Shown: positions 17,042 through 26,138, counted from the stretch's first letter. The stretch: DNA of 64,000 bases from Arsenicicoccus cauae (GCF_009707125.1 NZ_WLVL01000019.1:1-64000); one strand, 5' to 3'. Made by a program: numbers and translations. Notes: generated by a model from the letters alone, not told the origin.

Positions 17042-18001
17042 TCAGGCCACGTGCTGCAGCCGCTCGTTGCGACGGCGCAGGTAGATCACGCCGCCGGAGA
17101 CCACGGCGACCATCGCGGCCCAGAAGGCCCCGACCCGGCCCGCGTTGTCGCCAGGGTCCTGGAGCGCGGCGGAGGCGAGGCCCTGGCCGCCGCCGGAGCC
17201 GCCGGAGTCACTGCCGGAGCCTGCCGGGGCGGCACCCGCCGTCGTCGACTCCGAGGTCGGGCTCTGCTGACTCGGGGTGCCCGAGCCCTGCGCGGCTGGC
17301 GGGGACCCGGCCGAGCTCGCGGCTCCCGCCTGCTCCGGGCTCGTCTCGCCGTCGACCGACACGGGTGCAGCAGGCGCACCCGGCGAACCGGGCATCGCCG
17401 GGGCAGCAGGCGTCACGGCACCGGGCGTGGTCGTCCCCGGTGCGGGGACGGGTGCGCCGGGACGCTGCGGGGCGGGTGCGGTGCTGGGGGTCGTGGGCGG
17501 CTGCGCCGGGGTGGTCCCGGCAGGGGCGGGCGGGCGGGTGGTCGTGCTCGTGGGCCGCGGCGCAGGCGTGGTGGGGCGGGGCACCGGCGGCGAGGTGGTC
17601 GTCGGTCGCGGGGTGGGCCGAGACGTCGGGGGCTGGGTCGGTGCGGGCGGTGCCGGTGGCGTGGGCTGGGGTGCCGGCGAGGTGGGCTGGGGTGCCGGCG
17701 AGGTGGGCTCGGGCGCGGGAGGCGTCGGCTTCGGCGGCCTGGGCGCCTTCGTCTTGGGAGGCTTCGGCGGCTTCGGCTCTTTGGTCTTGGGAGGCTTCGG
17801 CGGCTTCGGCTCTTTGGTCTTGGGAGGCTTCGGCGTCCTCGTCGGCTCGGGCTTGGCGGGCACGACCTGAGCGGCAGCCGTCGAGGGGACGGGAGCCGCC
17901 CCCGCCGCGACGGGCGCGACCCCGCCGAGGGAGGTGAGCCCGACCGCGAGGCCCAGCGTGAGGGCGCGGCGGCGAGCGCGGAGGATCTGGTCGTGGTGCA
18001 C
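17042..18001 (-). CDS. Secreted Pro/Lys-repeat protein with C-terminal membrane anchor
   Basis: A 319-residue protein: signal peptide (1-35, RRRALTLGLAVGLTSLGG to AAGAAP), a Pro/Lys repeat region, a Pro/Thr region, an Ala/Ser/Gly region, and a C-terminal helix ending in LRRRNERLQHVA. The repeat unit PPKTKEPKPPK is encoded by a near-perfect 33-bp tandem repeat at about 17755-17835. A second short repeat (PAPQPTS, 21 bp) follows at 17660-17705. GTG 18001 is chosen because GGAAGG lies 7 nt upstream. The extended Pro-rich stalk suggests a wall-spanning surface protein. It shares its tail design with the downstream gene; function unknown. Confidence 0.75.
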   Translation of the reverse strand: MHHDQILRARRRALTLGLAVGLTSLGGVAPVAAGAAPVPSTAAAQVVPAKPEPTRTPKPPKTKEPKPPKPPKTKEPKPPKPPKTKAPRPPKPTPPAPEPTSPAPQPTSPAPQPTPPAPPAPTQPPTSRPTPRPTTTSPPVPRPTTPAPRPTSTTTRPPAPAGTTPAQPPTTPSTAPAPQRPGAPVPAPGTTTPGAVTPAAPAMPGSPGAPAAPVSVDGETSPEQAGAASSAGSPPAAQGSGTPSQQSPTSESTTAGAAPAGSGSDSGGSGGGQGLASAALQDPGDNAGRVGAFWAAMVAVVSGGVIYLRRRNERLQHVA

Positions 18002-18192
18002 GTGTTGCCCTTCCGTGTGAGCCCGGCACGATGGGGGGAGGTGTCGGGCGGACGGCATCAACGATACGGAGGATTCGGGCGATATCACACCAAACGCCGC
18101 AGATCCGTGGGGCTCACCGCGCGAGGCGGGACCCGCATGGCGGCCGGCGCGTCACGGCATACGGCCGCAGTCCGGGGCCGGGCGCACGAGCA

Positions 18193-18225
18193 GGCGGGCC
18201 GCTCCCCGAGGGGAGCGACCCGCCC
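18193..18225 (-). terminator. Intrinsic terminator of the TipA-like gene
   Basis: A long GC-rich hairpin (GGCGGGCCGCTCCCC paired with GGGAGCGACCCGCC, one mismatch) lies 22 nt beyond the stop of the minus-strand regulator. Confidence 0.6.
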
Positions 18226-18246
18226 ACCTGCACGGCGCCCCGGACG

Positions 18247-19050
18247 TCAGGCGCCGTGCCGCGCGGCGTTGGCCACGATGGCGTCGTGCAGCCACTGCGC
18301 GAGACCGGGATGCAGGTCCTCGTAGTGCCGCGTGAAGCGCGGGTCGGCGAGGTACATCTCCGCGAGCCTCACCTGGAAGGCGTGCGGGCAGTCGTAGTGC
18401 ACCTCGACGCCCGCGCGGTGCCGCTCGGCGAGCTCGGCCGCGAGATCACCGTCCGCAGGCTCCCCCGCCGCCACGGCGGCGACGAGGTCGCGCTCCAGGG
18501 CGTCGGTGTCGGCCTTGATCCGCGCCCAGTCCTCCCTGGTCAGAGAGGCGTTCCGCTCCTGGCCCTGCCGCCACTGCGGGGTGTCCCCCCAGCGCTGCTC
18601 GGCCTCGGCCTGATAGCCCTCGTGCTCGTCCCACGCGGTGCCGAAGATCTCCTTGAGGTCCACGGTGGTGGCTGGCTTCTTGGTCATGGTTCGCTCCAGT
18701 GCGTTGTCGATGGCACGCACGAGATCGCGCATCTCGTCGAGCCGGGTCATGACCGCTGCGCGTTGACGACGCAGGTGCTCCGCAGCCCCCTCGCTGCCGC
18801 GAGCCTCGACGTCCGCCAGCAGCTCGGCGACCTCCTCCAGGGGGAAGCCGAGCCGCCGGTAGACGACGACGTGCTGCAGCCGCTCGAGGTCCGCCGCCGT
18901 GTAGAGGCGGTACCCCGCGTGGCTGCGCTCGCTCGGGCGCAGCAGGCCGATCTGGTCGTAGTGGTGCAGGGTGCGCACCGTCACGCCACAGGTCTCGGCC
19001 ACCTGGCCCACGGTGAGGGGCTCCATGAGCCCCATTGTCGTCGCGGTCAT
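18247..19050 (-). CDS. TipA-like MerR-family transcriptional activator
   Basis: A 267-residue regulator. Residues about 12-80 form the MerR winged helix (TVGQVAETCGVTVRTLHHYD), followed by a dimerisation coiled coil (about 80-125) and a C-terminal TipAS ligand-binding domain (about 130-265) with FGTAWDEHEGYQAEAEQRWG. TipAS domains bind thiopeptide and related multidrug ligands. ATG 19050 is chosen because it lies 6 nt from a MerR-type promoter, giving a leaderless message. It is divergent from an ABC exporter that it may control. Confidence 0.88.
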   Translation of the reverse strand: MTATTMGLMEPLTVGQVAETCGVTVRTLHHYDQIGLLRPSERSHAGYRLYTAADLERLQHVVVYRRLGFPLEEVAELLADVEARGSEGAAEHLRRQRAAVMTRLDEMRDLVRAIDNALERTMTKKPATTVDLKEIFGTAWDEHEGYQAEAEQRWGDTPQWRQGQERNASLTREDWARIKADTDALERDLVAAVAAGEPADGDLAAELAERHRAGVEVHYDCPHAFQVRLAEMYLADPRFTRHYEDLHPGLAQWLHDAIVANAARHGA

Positions 19051-19097
19051 GGCACCACCGTGGTGCCTCACGCCGCGTGAGGGTCAAGGCCTATGGT
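19051..19097. promoter_or_regulatory. Divergent promoter with MerR-type operator
   Basis: On the minus strand TTGACC is followed by a 19-bp spacer containing the palindrome CTCACG-CGG-CGTGAG (19066-19082), then CACGGT, 6 nt before the regulator's ATG. A stretched 19-bp spacer with a central dyad is the MerR-family hallmark. An adjacent palindrome GGCACCACCGTGGTGCC covers 19051-19067. On the plus strand TATGGT (19092-19097) is 6 nt before the exporter's GTG, so both messages look leaderless. Confidence 0.6.
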
Positions 19098-19103
19098 CGA
19101 GGG

Positions 19104-19769
19104 GTGCGCGACGATGGAGACACCGGTGGTGGACCGCCTCGGCCCCGGCTGGAGGTCCGAGGACTGAGCAAGTCGTATGCCGGACGCCCCGTCGTCACGG
19201 ACGTGTCGCTCGAGGTGGGCGCCGGCGAGGTCGTGGCGCTGGTCGGTCCCAACGGCGTCGGCAAGACGACGCTGCTGACCTGCCTGCTCGACACCGAACG
19301 CCCGGACGCCGGCACGGTCAGGCTCGACGGCACGCCGCTGCGCGACCAGGACCCCGAGATGCGGCGTGCGGTGTGCGCGGTCCTGGACGACGCGGGCTTC
19401 TATCCCGACGTGACGGCGCTGGAGCACCTGGACGCGCTGGCGCGCGTGCACGGGGTGGCCGACCCGGACGACCTGGTCGACGCGGCGCTCGCCGCGCTGC
19501 GGATCGAGCACGTCGCCGACCAGGTGCCGTGGACCCTGTCGAGCGGGCAGCGACGCCGGCTCTCGCTGGCGGTCGCGCTGGTGCGCCCGTGGTCGCTCCT
19601 CGTCCTCGACGAGCCGGAGCAACGGCTGGACGCGGCCGGGCGGTCGTGGCTGGCGGACTACCTTGCCGCACAGGCGGGCTCGGGTCGCAGCGTGCTCATG
19701 GCCTCGCACGACGCCACGCTCGTCGCCCGGTCCGGCGCCCGCGTCGTGGAGCTACACGGTGACGTCTGA
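19104..19769 (+). CDS. ABC transporter ATP-binding protein
   Basis: A 221-residue ATPase. Walker A GPNGVGKTT, signature LSSGQRRRLSLA, Walker B LLVLDEPE and switch His in MASHDA are present. The Q-loop position reads CAVLDDAGFY rather than a clear glutamine. GTG 19104 follows TATGGT by 6 nt. The next gene, a large membrane protein, starts 11 nt before this stop, so the two form an exporter of unknown substrate. The divergent TipA-like regulator suggests drug or peptide export. Confidence 0.88.
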   Translation: MRDDGDTGGGPPRPRLEVRGLSKSYAGRPVVTDVSLEVGAGEVVALVGPNGVGKTTLLTCLLDTERPDAGTVRLDGTPLRDQDPEMRRAVCAVLDDAGFYPDVTALEHLDALARVHGVADPDDLVDAALAALRIEHVADQVPWTLSSGQRRRLSLAVALVRPWSLLVLDEPEQRLDAAGRSWLADYLAAQAGSGRSVLMASHDATLVARSGARVVELHGDV

Positions 19770-21264
19770 GGCCGCCGACTACCTGGCGCGGGCCCGACGC
19801 GCGCACGGCGAGCCGGGTGGGGCGTTCACCGAGATCTACACGTGGGCGCTCGCGCTCGTGCTGCTCGCCGTCATGACGACCAGCGGGTGGGGCGACGTCC
19901 TGGCGCGTGGCACCTGCACGGGCGCCGGCTGCGTCCACGGGGGCGGGGCGACGGCCGCAATCGCCCTGGGTCTGCTCGTCCTCGCCGGGATCGCCCGCCT
20001 CGCCGTGGCGTTCGGGCCGGTCGGGGCCGGCGTGCCCCAGCTGACCTGGCTCCTGTCCGGCCCGGCACCGCGTCGACCCGTCCTGCGAGGACGCCTGTGG
20101 GCCATGGCGATCGGCCTGTCCGTCCTCGGATCCCTGTGCGGGCCCGCGGCGCTCGCCACAGGAGGCCTGCCGGTCCTGCCGCACTCCCTCGCCTGGGGGA
20201 TCCCCGCAGGTGCTGTCGCCGCGCTGCTCGTCACGGCGGGCGTCGCTGCGGCCCAGTCCGATCCGCGCGCCCGCCGGCGCGCCGCCCGAGCACCGTTGGC
20301 ACTCGGCCTGGTCGGCGTGGCCTGCGCCGGGTTCGCCCGGCTGGCAACGGCGCTCGGGACCGGCAGCGGCGATGTGACAGCCGGTGCCGGAGGAGCCGGC
20401 ACCGCCGTCGGAGCCCTCGGATCGCTTGCGGCTCAGGCCGGTCCGCTCTCCGCCGGTCTCCTCGCGCTCGGCCTGGCCGCCGCCCTCGCCCTGCTCGTCA
20501 GGGCAGACCGCCGCATCGACGAGGTCGACGGCATCGAGCTGCGTCGCGCCGGCGAGAGCTCCGAGGCCGCCTACGAGTCCGCGCTGATGATGGACGCCGG
20601 CGCTGCCATGCACCGCGCCGCGCAGTCACGCCTGGGCGCCCGCGGATCGTTCCGCTCACGGCGTGGCCGGGGCACCGGCCTGGCCGCCCTCCTGCTGCGG
20701 GACCTGGAGCGCGTGCGGCGGCAGGGCGACCGGCTGCTCCTCGGCATACCGCTGCTGGTGGCGGGCGCGCTGCTGGCCGCGATGGCCCCACCCGTCGTCA
20801 CCCTGTCCGCCCTCGGTCTGGGCGCGGCCGTGCTCGCCCGATCCGTCGGCGAGGGGCTGGGTGCGTGGGCCCTGTCCAGCGGCCTGCGCCGCGACCTGCC
20901 ACTGCCCGATGACGCCGTCCGCCTCGCCCACCTGGTCGGTCCCGTCGTCGTGGCCGCCGCCTGGAGCGGCCTCGTCGTGCCGCTCATCGGCCTCTCGTGG
21001 TGGGTCGCTCCGGCCCTGGTGCTGTCGGCCACCGCCTCCCTGCTCGCGTCGTCGCGCCCGATGGGCCTGGAGATGATGGCGGTCATGATCCCCACGCCGT
21101 TCGGCCTCGCGCCGGCCGGCGCGCTCGGCGTCGCCCGGGGGTACGAGACCGCGACGCTGGCGATGCTGGGCCCGGCGCTGATGCCCGGGCCGGCGGCACC
21201 CGCGATCCCTCTCCTGGCCCTCGCCTGGCAGTGGTGCCGGTGCTCGGCCGATCGTCGACGGTGA
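19759..21264 (+). CDS. ABC exporter permease (DUF6297-like)
   Basis: A 501-residue membrane protein with about ten to twelve helices. A cytosolic section near residues 255-320 (DRRIDEVDGIELRRAGESSE, then MMDAGAAMHRAAQSRLGARG) splits the helices into two groups. It starts at GTG 19759, overlapping the ATPase stop by 11 nt, so it is the partner permease. It resembles actinobacterial permeases annotated DUF6297, by layout and context only; the family call is from memory. Substrate unknown. Confidence 0.7.
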   Translation: MTSEAADYLARARRAHGEPGGAFTEIYTWALALVLLAVMTTSGWGDVLARGTCTGAGCVHGGGATAAIALGLLVLAGIARLAVAFGPVGAGVPQLTWLLSGPAPRRPVLRGRLWAMAIGLSVLGSLCGPAALATGGLPVLPHSLAWGIPAGAVAALLVTAGVAAAQSDPRARRRAARAPLALGLVGVACAGFARLATALGTGSGDVTAGAGGAGTAVGALGSLAAQAGPLSAGLLALGLAAALALLVRADRRIDEVDGIELRRAGESSEAAYESALMMDAGAAMHRAAQSRLGARGSFRSRRGRGTGLAALLLRDLERVRRQGDRLLLGIPLLVAGALLAAMAPPVVTLSALGLGAAVLARSVGEGLGAWALSSGLRRDLPLPDDAVRLAHLVGPVVVAAAWSGLVVPLIGLSWWVAPALVLSATASLLASSRPMGLEMMAVMIPTPFGLAPAGALGVARGYETATLAMLGPALMPGPAAPAIPLLALAWQWCRCSADRRR

Positions 21265-21409
21265 TCGATCTCCTGCGCGACGCGCCAGACGCCGCAGGAT
21301 CGCCGGTGCCGGCATCCCTGTGCCGTCGAGACTGCGGTCTCGCCTACCCTGGAGGCAGGGCCTGACACGAACGGGCCCGCTGCGACGACGCAGTCCCAGG
21401 AGGACCACC

Positions 21410-22699
21410 GTGCCCACCCCGCACACCCCACGCGACGAGACCCGCCCCGGGTCCGGCACCGACCGGCCCGACACGCTCGCGGTGCACGCCGGACGGGAGG
21501 ACCTGACCGGGCTCGGGGTGCACGTGCCCCCGATCGACCTCTCGACGACCAATCCCGTCCCCGACGTCGACGCCGGCGGCCAGAGCTACGAGAACCTCGC
21601 CACCGGTGGACGCCCCGGGGCGCGCGACACCCTCGTCTACCAGCGCCTGTGGAACCCCACCGTCGCCCGAGCAGAGGCCGCCGTCGCCGCCCTCGAGGGC
21701 TGCGAGGAGGCGGTGGCGTTCGGGAGCGGCATGGCGGCGCTGTCCGCCTGCCTGCTCGCCGCCGTCAGCGCCGGGACGCCGCACGTCGTGGCGGTCCGCC
21801 CCCTGTATGGCGGCACCGACCACCTGCTCGACCACGGGCTGCTCGGCACCGCGGTGACCTGGGCCGACGCCGGTTCGGTCGGCGACGCCATCACCCCGCT
21901 GACGGGGCTGGTCGTCGTCGAGACACCGGCCAACCCCACGCTCGAGCTGCTCGACCTCGAGGACATGGTCCGCCAGGCCGGTGACGTGCCGGTGCTCGTC
22001 GACAACACCTTTGCGACGCCCGTCCTGCAGCAACCCCGACGCCACGGGGCGACGCTGGTGCTGCACTCCGCGACCAAGTACCTCGGCGGCCACGGCGACG
22101 TCATCGCCGGCGTCGTCGCGACCACGCCGGAATGGGCCCGCCGCCTGCGATCGGTGCGGGCCCTCACCGGGGGCCTGGTGCACCCGCTGTCGGCATACCT
22201 CCTGCATCGCGGGCTGCAGACCCTGCCGGTGCGGGTGCGCGCCCAGCAGGCGTCCGCGCAGGTGGTCGCCGAGCACCTGGCGCAGCACCCGGCGGTGGCA
22301 CGCGTCCACTACCCCGGCCTGCCGGGCCAGGACCCGCTCGGCCTGCTCGGTCGGCAGCTGGCCGGGCCAGGAGCGATGGTCGCCTTTGCGCTGCGGGAGG
22401 GGTATGCCGCCGCGGCGGCCACCGTCTCGAGGACCCGCCTGATCACCCACGCCGTCTCGCTCGGCGGGGTCGACAGCCTGATCCAGCACCCGGCATCGCT
22501 CACCCACCGGCCCGTCGCCGCCGAGGCCCGTCCGCACGCGGACGTGGTGCGGCTGTCGGTGGGGCTGGAGGACGTGGCCGACCTGGTGAACGACCTGGAC
22601 GCGGCGCTCGCTGCGTCATCGTCATCGAGCCCGGGAGCGGGAACGGGATCGGGAACGGGATCGGGATCGGGATCGGTGCAGGTTGCCCGTCAGAGCTGA
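21410..22699 (+). CDS. Cys/Met-metabolism PLP-dependent enzyme (cystathionine gamma-lyase/synthase type)
   Basis: A 429-residue PLP enzyme of the transsulfuration family. The cofactor lysine is in HSATKYLGGHGDV; YQRLWNPTVARAE near the N-terminus and DNTFATPVLQQP are characteristic. SD AGGAGG is 6 nt before GTG 21410. Typical length is about 390, and the extra residues are a Ser/Gly/Thr-rich C-terminal tail encoded by a hexanucleotide repeat. Cystathionine gamma-lyase, gamma-synthase and methionine gamma-lyase cannot be separated by eye. It stands alone. Confidence 0.85.
   Translation: MPTPHTPRDETRPGSGTDRPDTLAVHAGREDLTGLGVHVPPIDLSTTNPVPDVDAGGQSYENLATGGRPGARDTLVYQRLWNPTVARAEAAVAALEGCEEAVAFGSGMAALSACLLAAVSAGTPHVVAVRPLYGGTDHLLDHGLLGTAVTWADAGSVGDAITPLTGLVVVETPANPTLELLDLEDMVRQAGDVPVLVDNTFATPVLQQPRRHGATLVLHSATKYLGGHGDVIAGVVATTPEWARRLRSVRALTGGLVHPLSAYLLHRGLQTLPVRVRAQQASAQVVAEHLAQHPAVARVHYPGLPGQDPLGLLGRQLAGPGAMVAFALREGYAAAAATVSRTRLITHAVSLGGVDSLIQHPASLTHRPVAAEARPHADVVRLSVGLEDVADLVNDLDAALAASSSSSPGAGTGSGTGSGSGSVQVARQS
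22634..22675 (+). repeat. In-frame hexanucleotide repeat (GGGANC units)
   Basis: Seven consecutive six-base units of GGGAGC/GGGAAC/GGGATC type encode a Gly-Ser/Thr-alternating tail at the C-terminus of the PLP enzyme. Length changes would stay in frame. It is the purest simple repeat in the window. Confidence 0.75.
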
Positions 22700-22716
22700 C
22701 ACCGGACCTGCACCGG

Positions 22717-23286
22717 TCAGGGGCGGCGACAGGCGGCCGTGGCCTGGAGCACCCGGTCGCGGGCCGGGGCCACCTTCGCCAGCTCGGCCCTGACGATCCC
22801 CGGCACCGCGGAGTCCTTGCCGGCGTCGCTGACCCGTTGCGCGATCGCGTCGAAGGCCCCGAGGGTCGTCTGCCAGGCCTCGGTCAGCCCGGGTGGCGTG
22901 AGCACGGACGCCAGGCGCTCCTGGCGCTCCACCACCTCCCCGACGGTGTCCTGCACCGAGCCCGCCGGGAGCGTCGTGAGGTCGGTCGGCCGGAAGTCCG
23001 CGCTCCGCAGCGAGGAGCAGAGCTCATCGGTCCCGACCGTCGCGGTGGCGGCCGGTGAGATGCCGCCACCGCTCGTGCTTGACGGCAGGGTCGACGGCGC
23101 GGTGGCCGACGGCGAGGAGGTAGCCGAGGACGTGGCCGACGTGGAGGCCGGGGCCGCGCTGGAGGTGACCGACGAGGTCGACGCCGTCGTGCTCGTCGTG
23201 CTTGCCGACGGGCCACTGCACGCGCCGGTCACGGCGACCGCAGCGAGAGCGACGCCGAGGGCGCAGAGGTGGGCTCGGGGGTTCAT
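22717..23286 (-). CDS. Secreted lipoprotein of unknown function
   Basis: A 189-residue protein. ATG 23286 is chosen because it places the lipobox VTGAC behind a typical signal segment (ALGVALAAVA); the lipid Cys is at about residue 23. A Ser/Thr/Ala linker follows (about 25-75), then a small helical C-terminal domain with two cysteines (ELCSSL and TAACRRP) likely to form a disulfide. No family recognised. It sits between the PLP enzyme and topA, convergent with the former. Confidence 0.7.
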   Translation of the reverse strand: MNPRAHLCALGVALAAVAVTGACSGPSASTTSTTASTSSVTSSAAPASTSATSSATSSPSATAPSTLPSSTSGGGISPAATATVGTDELCSSLRSADFRPTDLTTLPAGSVQDTVGEVVERQERLASVLTPPGLTEAWQTTLGAFDAIAQRVSDAGKDSAVPGIVRAELAKVAPARDRVLQATAACRRP

Positions 23287-23345
23287 CGGGCCCAAGCCTA
23301 GGCCACCCGGTCTGCCCACAGGCGGGCGTTCGTCAGACCGTCCCG

Positions 23346-26138
23346 TCACTCGGCGCGGGGAGCAGCCTTCTTCGTCGCGCTCCTCGTGCCTGACGCGGCC
23401 TTCTTGGCCGCGGCCTTCTTGGCCGGGGCCTTCTTGGCCGGGGCCTTCTTGGCCGGGGCCTTCTTGACGGCTCGCTTGCGGGTGGCCGGGCCCTTGGCGC
23501 GCTTCTCCGCCAGCAGCTCGAATCCCCGCTCAGGCGTGAGGGTCTCGACGTCGTCGTCCTTGCGCAGGGTGGCGTTGGTCTCGCCGTCGGTGACATAGGC
23601 ACCGAAGCGTCCGTCCTTGACGACGACCGGCTTGCCCGACACCGGGTCCTCCCCCAGCTCCTTCAGCGGCGGCTTGGCCGCGCCGCGACCGCGCTGCTTG
23701 GGCTGGGCATAGATCGCCAGCGCCTCCTCCGCCGTGATCGAGAACAGCTGCTGCTCGGTCTCGAGGGAGCGCGAGTCGGTGCCCTTCTTGAGGTAGGGGC
23801 CGTAGCGGCCGTTCTGCGCCGTGATCTCGACGCCCTCGGCGTCCGTGCCGACGACGCGTGGCAGGGACAGCAGCCGCAGCGCCGACTCCAGGTCGACGGT
23901 CGCCAGGTCCATGTCCTTGAACAACGACGCCGTGCGCGGCTTGATCTTGGCCTTGCCCTTGAGCTCGGCCTCCTCGTCCGAGAGCACCTCGGTGACGTAC
24001 GGGCCGTAGCGCCCCGACCGAGCCACGATCGCCCGCCCGGACTCCGGGTCGCGGCCCAGCTCGCGCCCGTCGTCGGAGGCCAGCTCGAGCAGCTCGCGCG
24101 CCTTGTCGGGGGTCATCTCGTCGGGGGCCAGGTCGTCGGTGATCGTGGCGCGTCGCGGCGTGGCCGCGACCTCCGCGCCCTCGGCCACCTCGCCGGTGAC
24201 CGGGTCGACGCCGGAGGGGACGACCTCCTCGACATACGGCCCGTATCGACCCACGCGGACGACCATCCCGTCGCCGAGGGGGATGGTCGAGATCTCGCGC
24301 GCGTCGATCTCGCCGAGGTCCTCGACCAGCTCGGACAGGCCCTCGATGTCGCGCGTCTCGTCGCCGAAGTAGAACCGCTGCAGCCACTGCACCCGACCGA
24401 GGTCGCCGCGCGAGATCTGGTCGAGGCTCTCCTCCATGTCGGCCGTGAAGTCGTAGTCGACGAGCTCGGTGAAGTGCTCCTCGAGCAGCCGCGTCACGGC
24501 GAACGCCAGCCAGGTGGGGATGAGCGCGGAGCCGCGGGTGCGCACATAGCCGCGGTCCTGGATCGTGCCGACGGTCGCGGCGTAGGTGGAGGGGCGACCG
24601 ATGCCCTTCTCCTCCAGCGCCTTGACCAGCGTGGCCTCGGTGTAGCGGGCCGGCGGCTTGGTCTCGTGCCCCTCGGCCTCGGCGCGCAGCGTGTCCAGCG
24701 GCACGCCGACCGACAGCTTGGGCAGGCGCCGCTCCTCGTCGGCGGCCGCCCGGGCGGCGGTCTCCTCCTCGTCCCGGCCTTCCTCGTATGCCGCCAGGAA
24801 GCCCCGGAACGTGATCACCGTGCCGCTGGCGGCGAAGGTCACGCGCCGTCCGTCGGCGAGCTCGCCGCCCAGCTGGACGGTGGCGGTCGAGCCCCGCGCG
24901 TCGGCCATCTGGGAGGCCACGGTGCGCTTCCAGATCAGCTCGTAGAGCGCGAACTCCTCGCCGCGCAGCTGCCCGGCGACCTGCGCCGGGGTGCGGAAGC
25001 GATCACCGGCGGGGCGGATCGCCTCGTGCGCCTCCTGGGCGTTCTTGGACTTCTTCTCGTAGCGGCGGGGGCTGTCGGGGACGTACTCCGCGCCGTAGAG
25101 GTCCCGCGCCTGCTGACGCGCCGCGGTGAGCGCCTGCTCGGACAGCGTCGTCGAGTCGGTGCGCATGTAGGTGATGTAGCCGCCCTCGTAGAGGCGCTGG
25201 GCGACGCGCATGGCGTTCTTGCTGCTCATGCGCAGCTTGCGGCTCGCCTCCTGCTGGAGGGTGGAGGTGATGAAGGGGGCGGACGGGCGCCGGGTGTAGG
25301 GCTTCTCGGCGACGTCGGTGACCATGACGTCGATCGCCAGGACCGAGGTCGCGATCTCGCGGGCGGCCTCCTCGTCGAGGTGCACGACGTTCTTGGCGGT
25401 GAGGCGGCCGTCGTCGGCGAAGTCGCGGCCCTGCGCCACCCGGCGGCCGGCCACCTCGGTCAGGCGCGCGGTGAAGGCCTGGCCACCGCCCTCGGGCGAG
25501 AAGTCACCCTCGACGTCCCAGAAGCTCGCCTTGCGGAAGGCCATCCGCAGCCGCTCCCGCTCGACGACCATCCGCGTCGCGACGGACTGCACGCGTCCGG
25601 CCGACAGGCCCTGGCGGACCTTGCGCCACAGCACCGGGGACACCTCGTAGCCGTAGAGCCGGTCGAGGATGCGCCGCGTCTCCTGCGCGTCGACGAGGTC
25701 CTGGTCGATGTCGCGCGTCGTGGAGACCGCCCGCTGGATGGCCTCCTTGGTGATCTCGTTGAAGACCATCCGCTTGACCGGCACCTTGGGCTTGAGCACC
25801 TCGTGCAGGTGCCACGCGATGGCCTCGCCCTCGCGGTCCTCGTCGGTGGCGAGGTAGAGCTCGGACGCGTCCTTGAGCAGCCGCCGCAGCTCGGTGACCT
25901 TCTTCTTCTTGTCCGCGTCGACGACGTAGTAGGCCTCGAAGCCGTTGTCCACGTCCACGGCGAACTTGCCGAAGGGCCCCTTCTTGAGGTCGGCCGGGAG
26001 CTCACGCGGGTTGGGCAGGTCGCGGATGTGGCCGATGGAGGCCTCCACGACGTAGTCGTCCCCGAGGTAGCCCTGGATGGACTTGACCTTTCCGGGGGAC
26101 TCGACGATGACGAGCTTGCGCCCGGTGCTGGTTGCCAC
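23346..26138 (-). CDS. topA: DNA topoisomerase I
   Basis: A 930-residue type IA topoisomerase relaxing negative supercoils. TOPRIM motifs VIVESPGKVKSIQ and LATDEDREGEAIAWH are near the N-terminus; the active tyrosine is in GGYITYMRTDST near residue 327; HEAIRP follows. The C-terminal half has repeated GRYGPYV-type modules in place of zinc fingers, and the protein ends in a Lys/Ala tail (KKAPAKKAPAKK, from a 15-bp tandem repeat), both typical of actinobacterial TopA. GTG 26138 gives the family N-terminus; the longer frame upstream is spurious. Confidence 0.96.
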   Translation of the reverse strand: MATSTGRKLVIVESPGKVKSIQGYLGDDYVVEASIGHIRDLPNPRELPADLKKGPFGKFAVDVDNGFEAYYVVDADKKKKVTELRRLLKDASELYLATDEDREGEAIAWHLHEVLKPKVPVKRMVFNEITKEAIQRAVSTTRDIDQDLVDAQETRRILDRLYGYEVSPVLWRKVRQGLSAGRVQSVATRMVVERERLRMAFRKASFWDVEGDFSPEGGGQAFTARLTEVAGRRVAQGRDFADDGRLTAKNVVHLDEEAAREIATSVLAIDVMVTDVAEKPYTRRPSAPFITSTLQQEASRKLRMSSKNAMRVAQRLYEGGYITYMRTDSTTLSEQALTAARQQARDLYGAEYVPDSPRRYEKKSKNAQEAHEAIRPAGDRFRTPAQVAGQLRGEEFALYELIWKRTVASQMADARGSTATVQLGGELADGRRVTFAASGTVITFRGFLAAYEEGRDEEETAARAAADEERRLPKLSVGVPLDTLRAEAEGHETKPPARYTEATLVKALEEKGIGRPSTYAATVGTIQDRGYVRTRGSALIPTWLAFAVTRLLEEHFTELVDYDFTADMEESLDQISRGDLGRVQWLQRFYFGDETRDIEGLSELVEDLGEIDAREISTIPLGDGMVVRVGRYGPYVEEVVPSGVDPVTGEVAEGAEVAATPRRATITDDLAPDEMTPDKARELLELASDDGRELGRDPESGRAIVARSGRYGPYVTEVLSDEEAELKGKAKIKPRTASLFKDMDLATVDLESALRLLSLPRVVGTDAEGVEITAQNGRYGPYLKKGTDSRSLETEQQLFSITAEEALAIYAQPKQRGRGAAKPPLKELGEDPVSGKPVVVKDGRFGAYVTDGETNATLRKDDDVETLTPERGFELLAEKRAKGPATRKRAVKKAPAKKAPAKKAPAKKAAAKKAASGTRSATKKAAPRAE

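Noticed and set aside
17755-17840. Possible CRISPR-like array
   Set aside because: The regular 33-bp repeats are contiguous, in frame and encode PPKTKEPKPPK; there are no spacers or cas genes.
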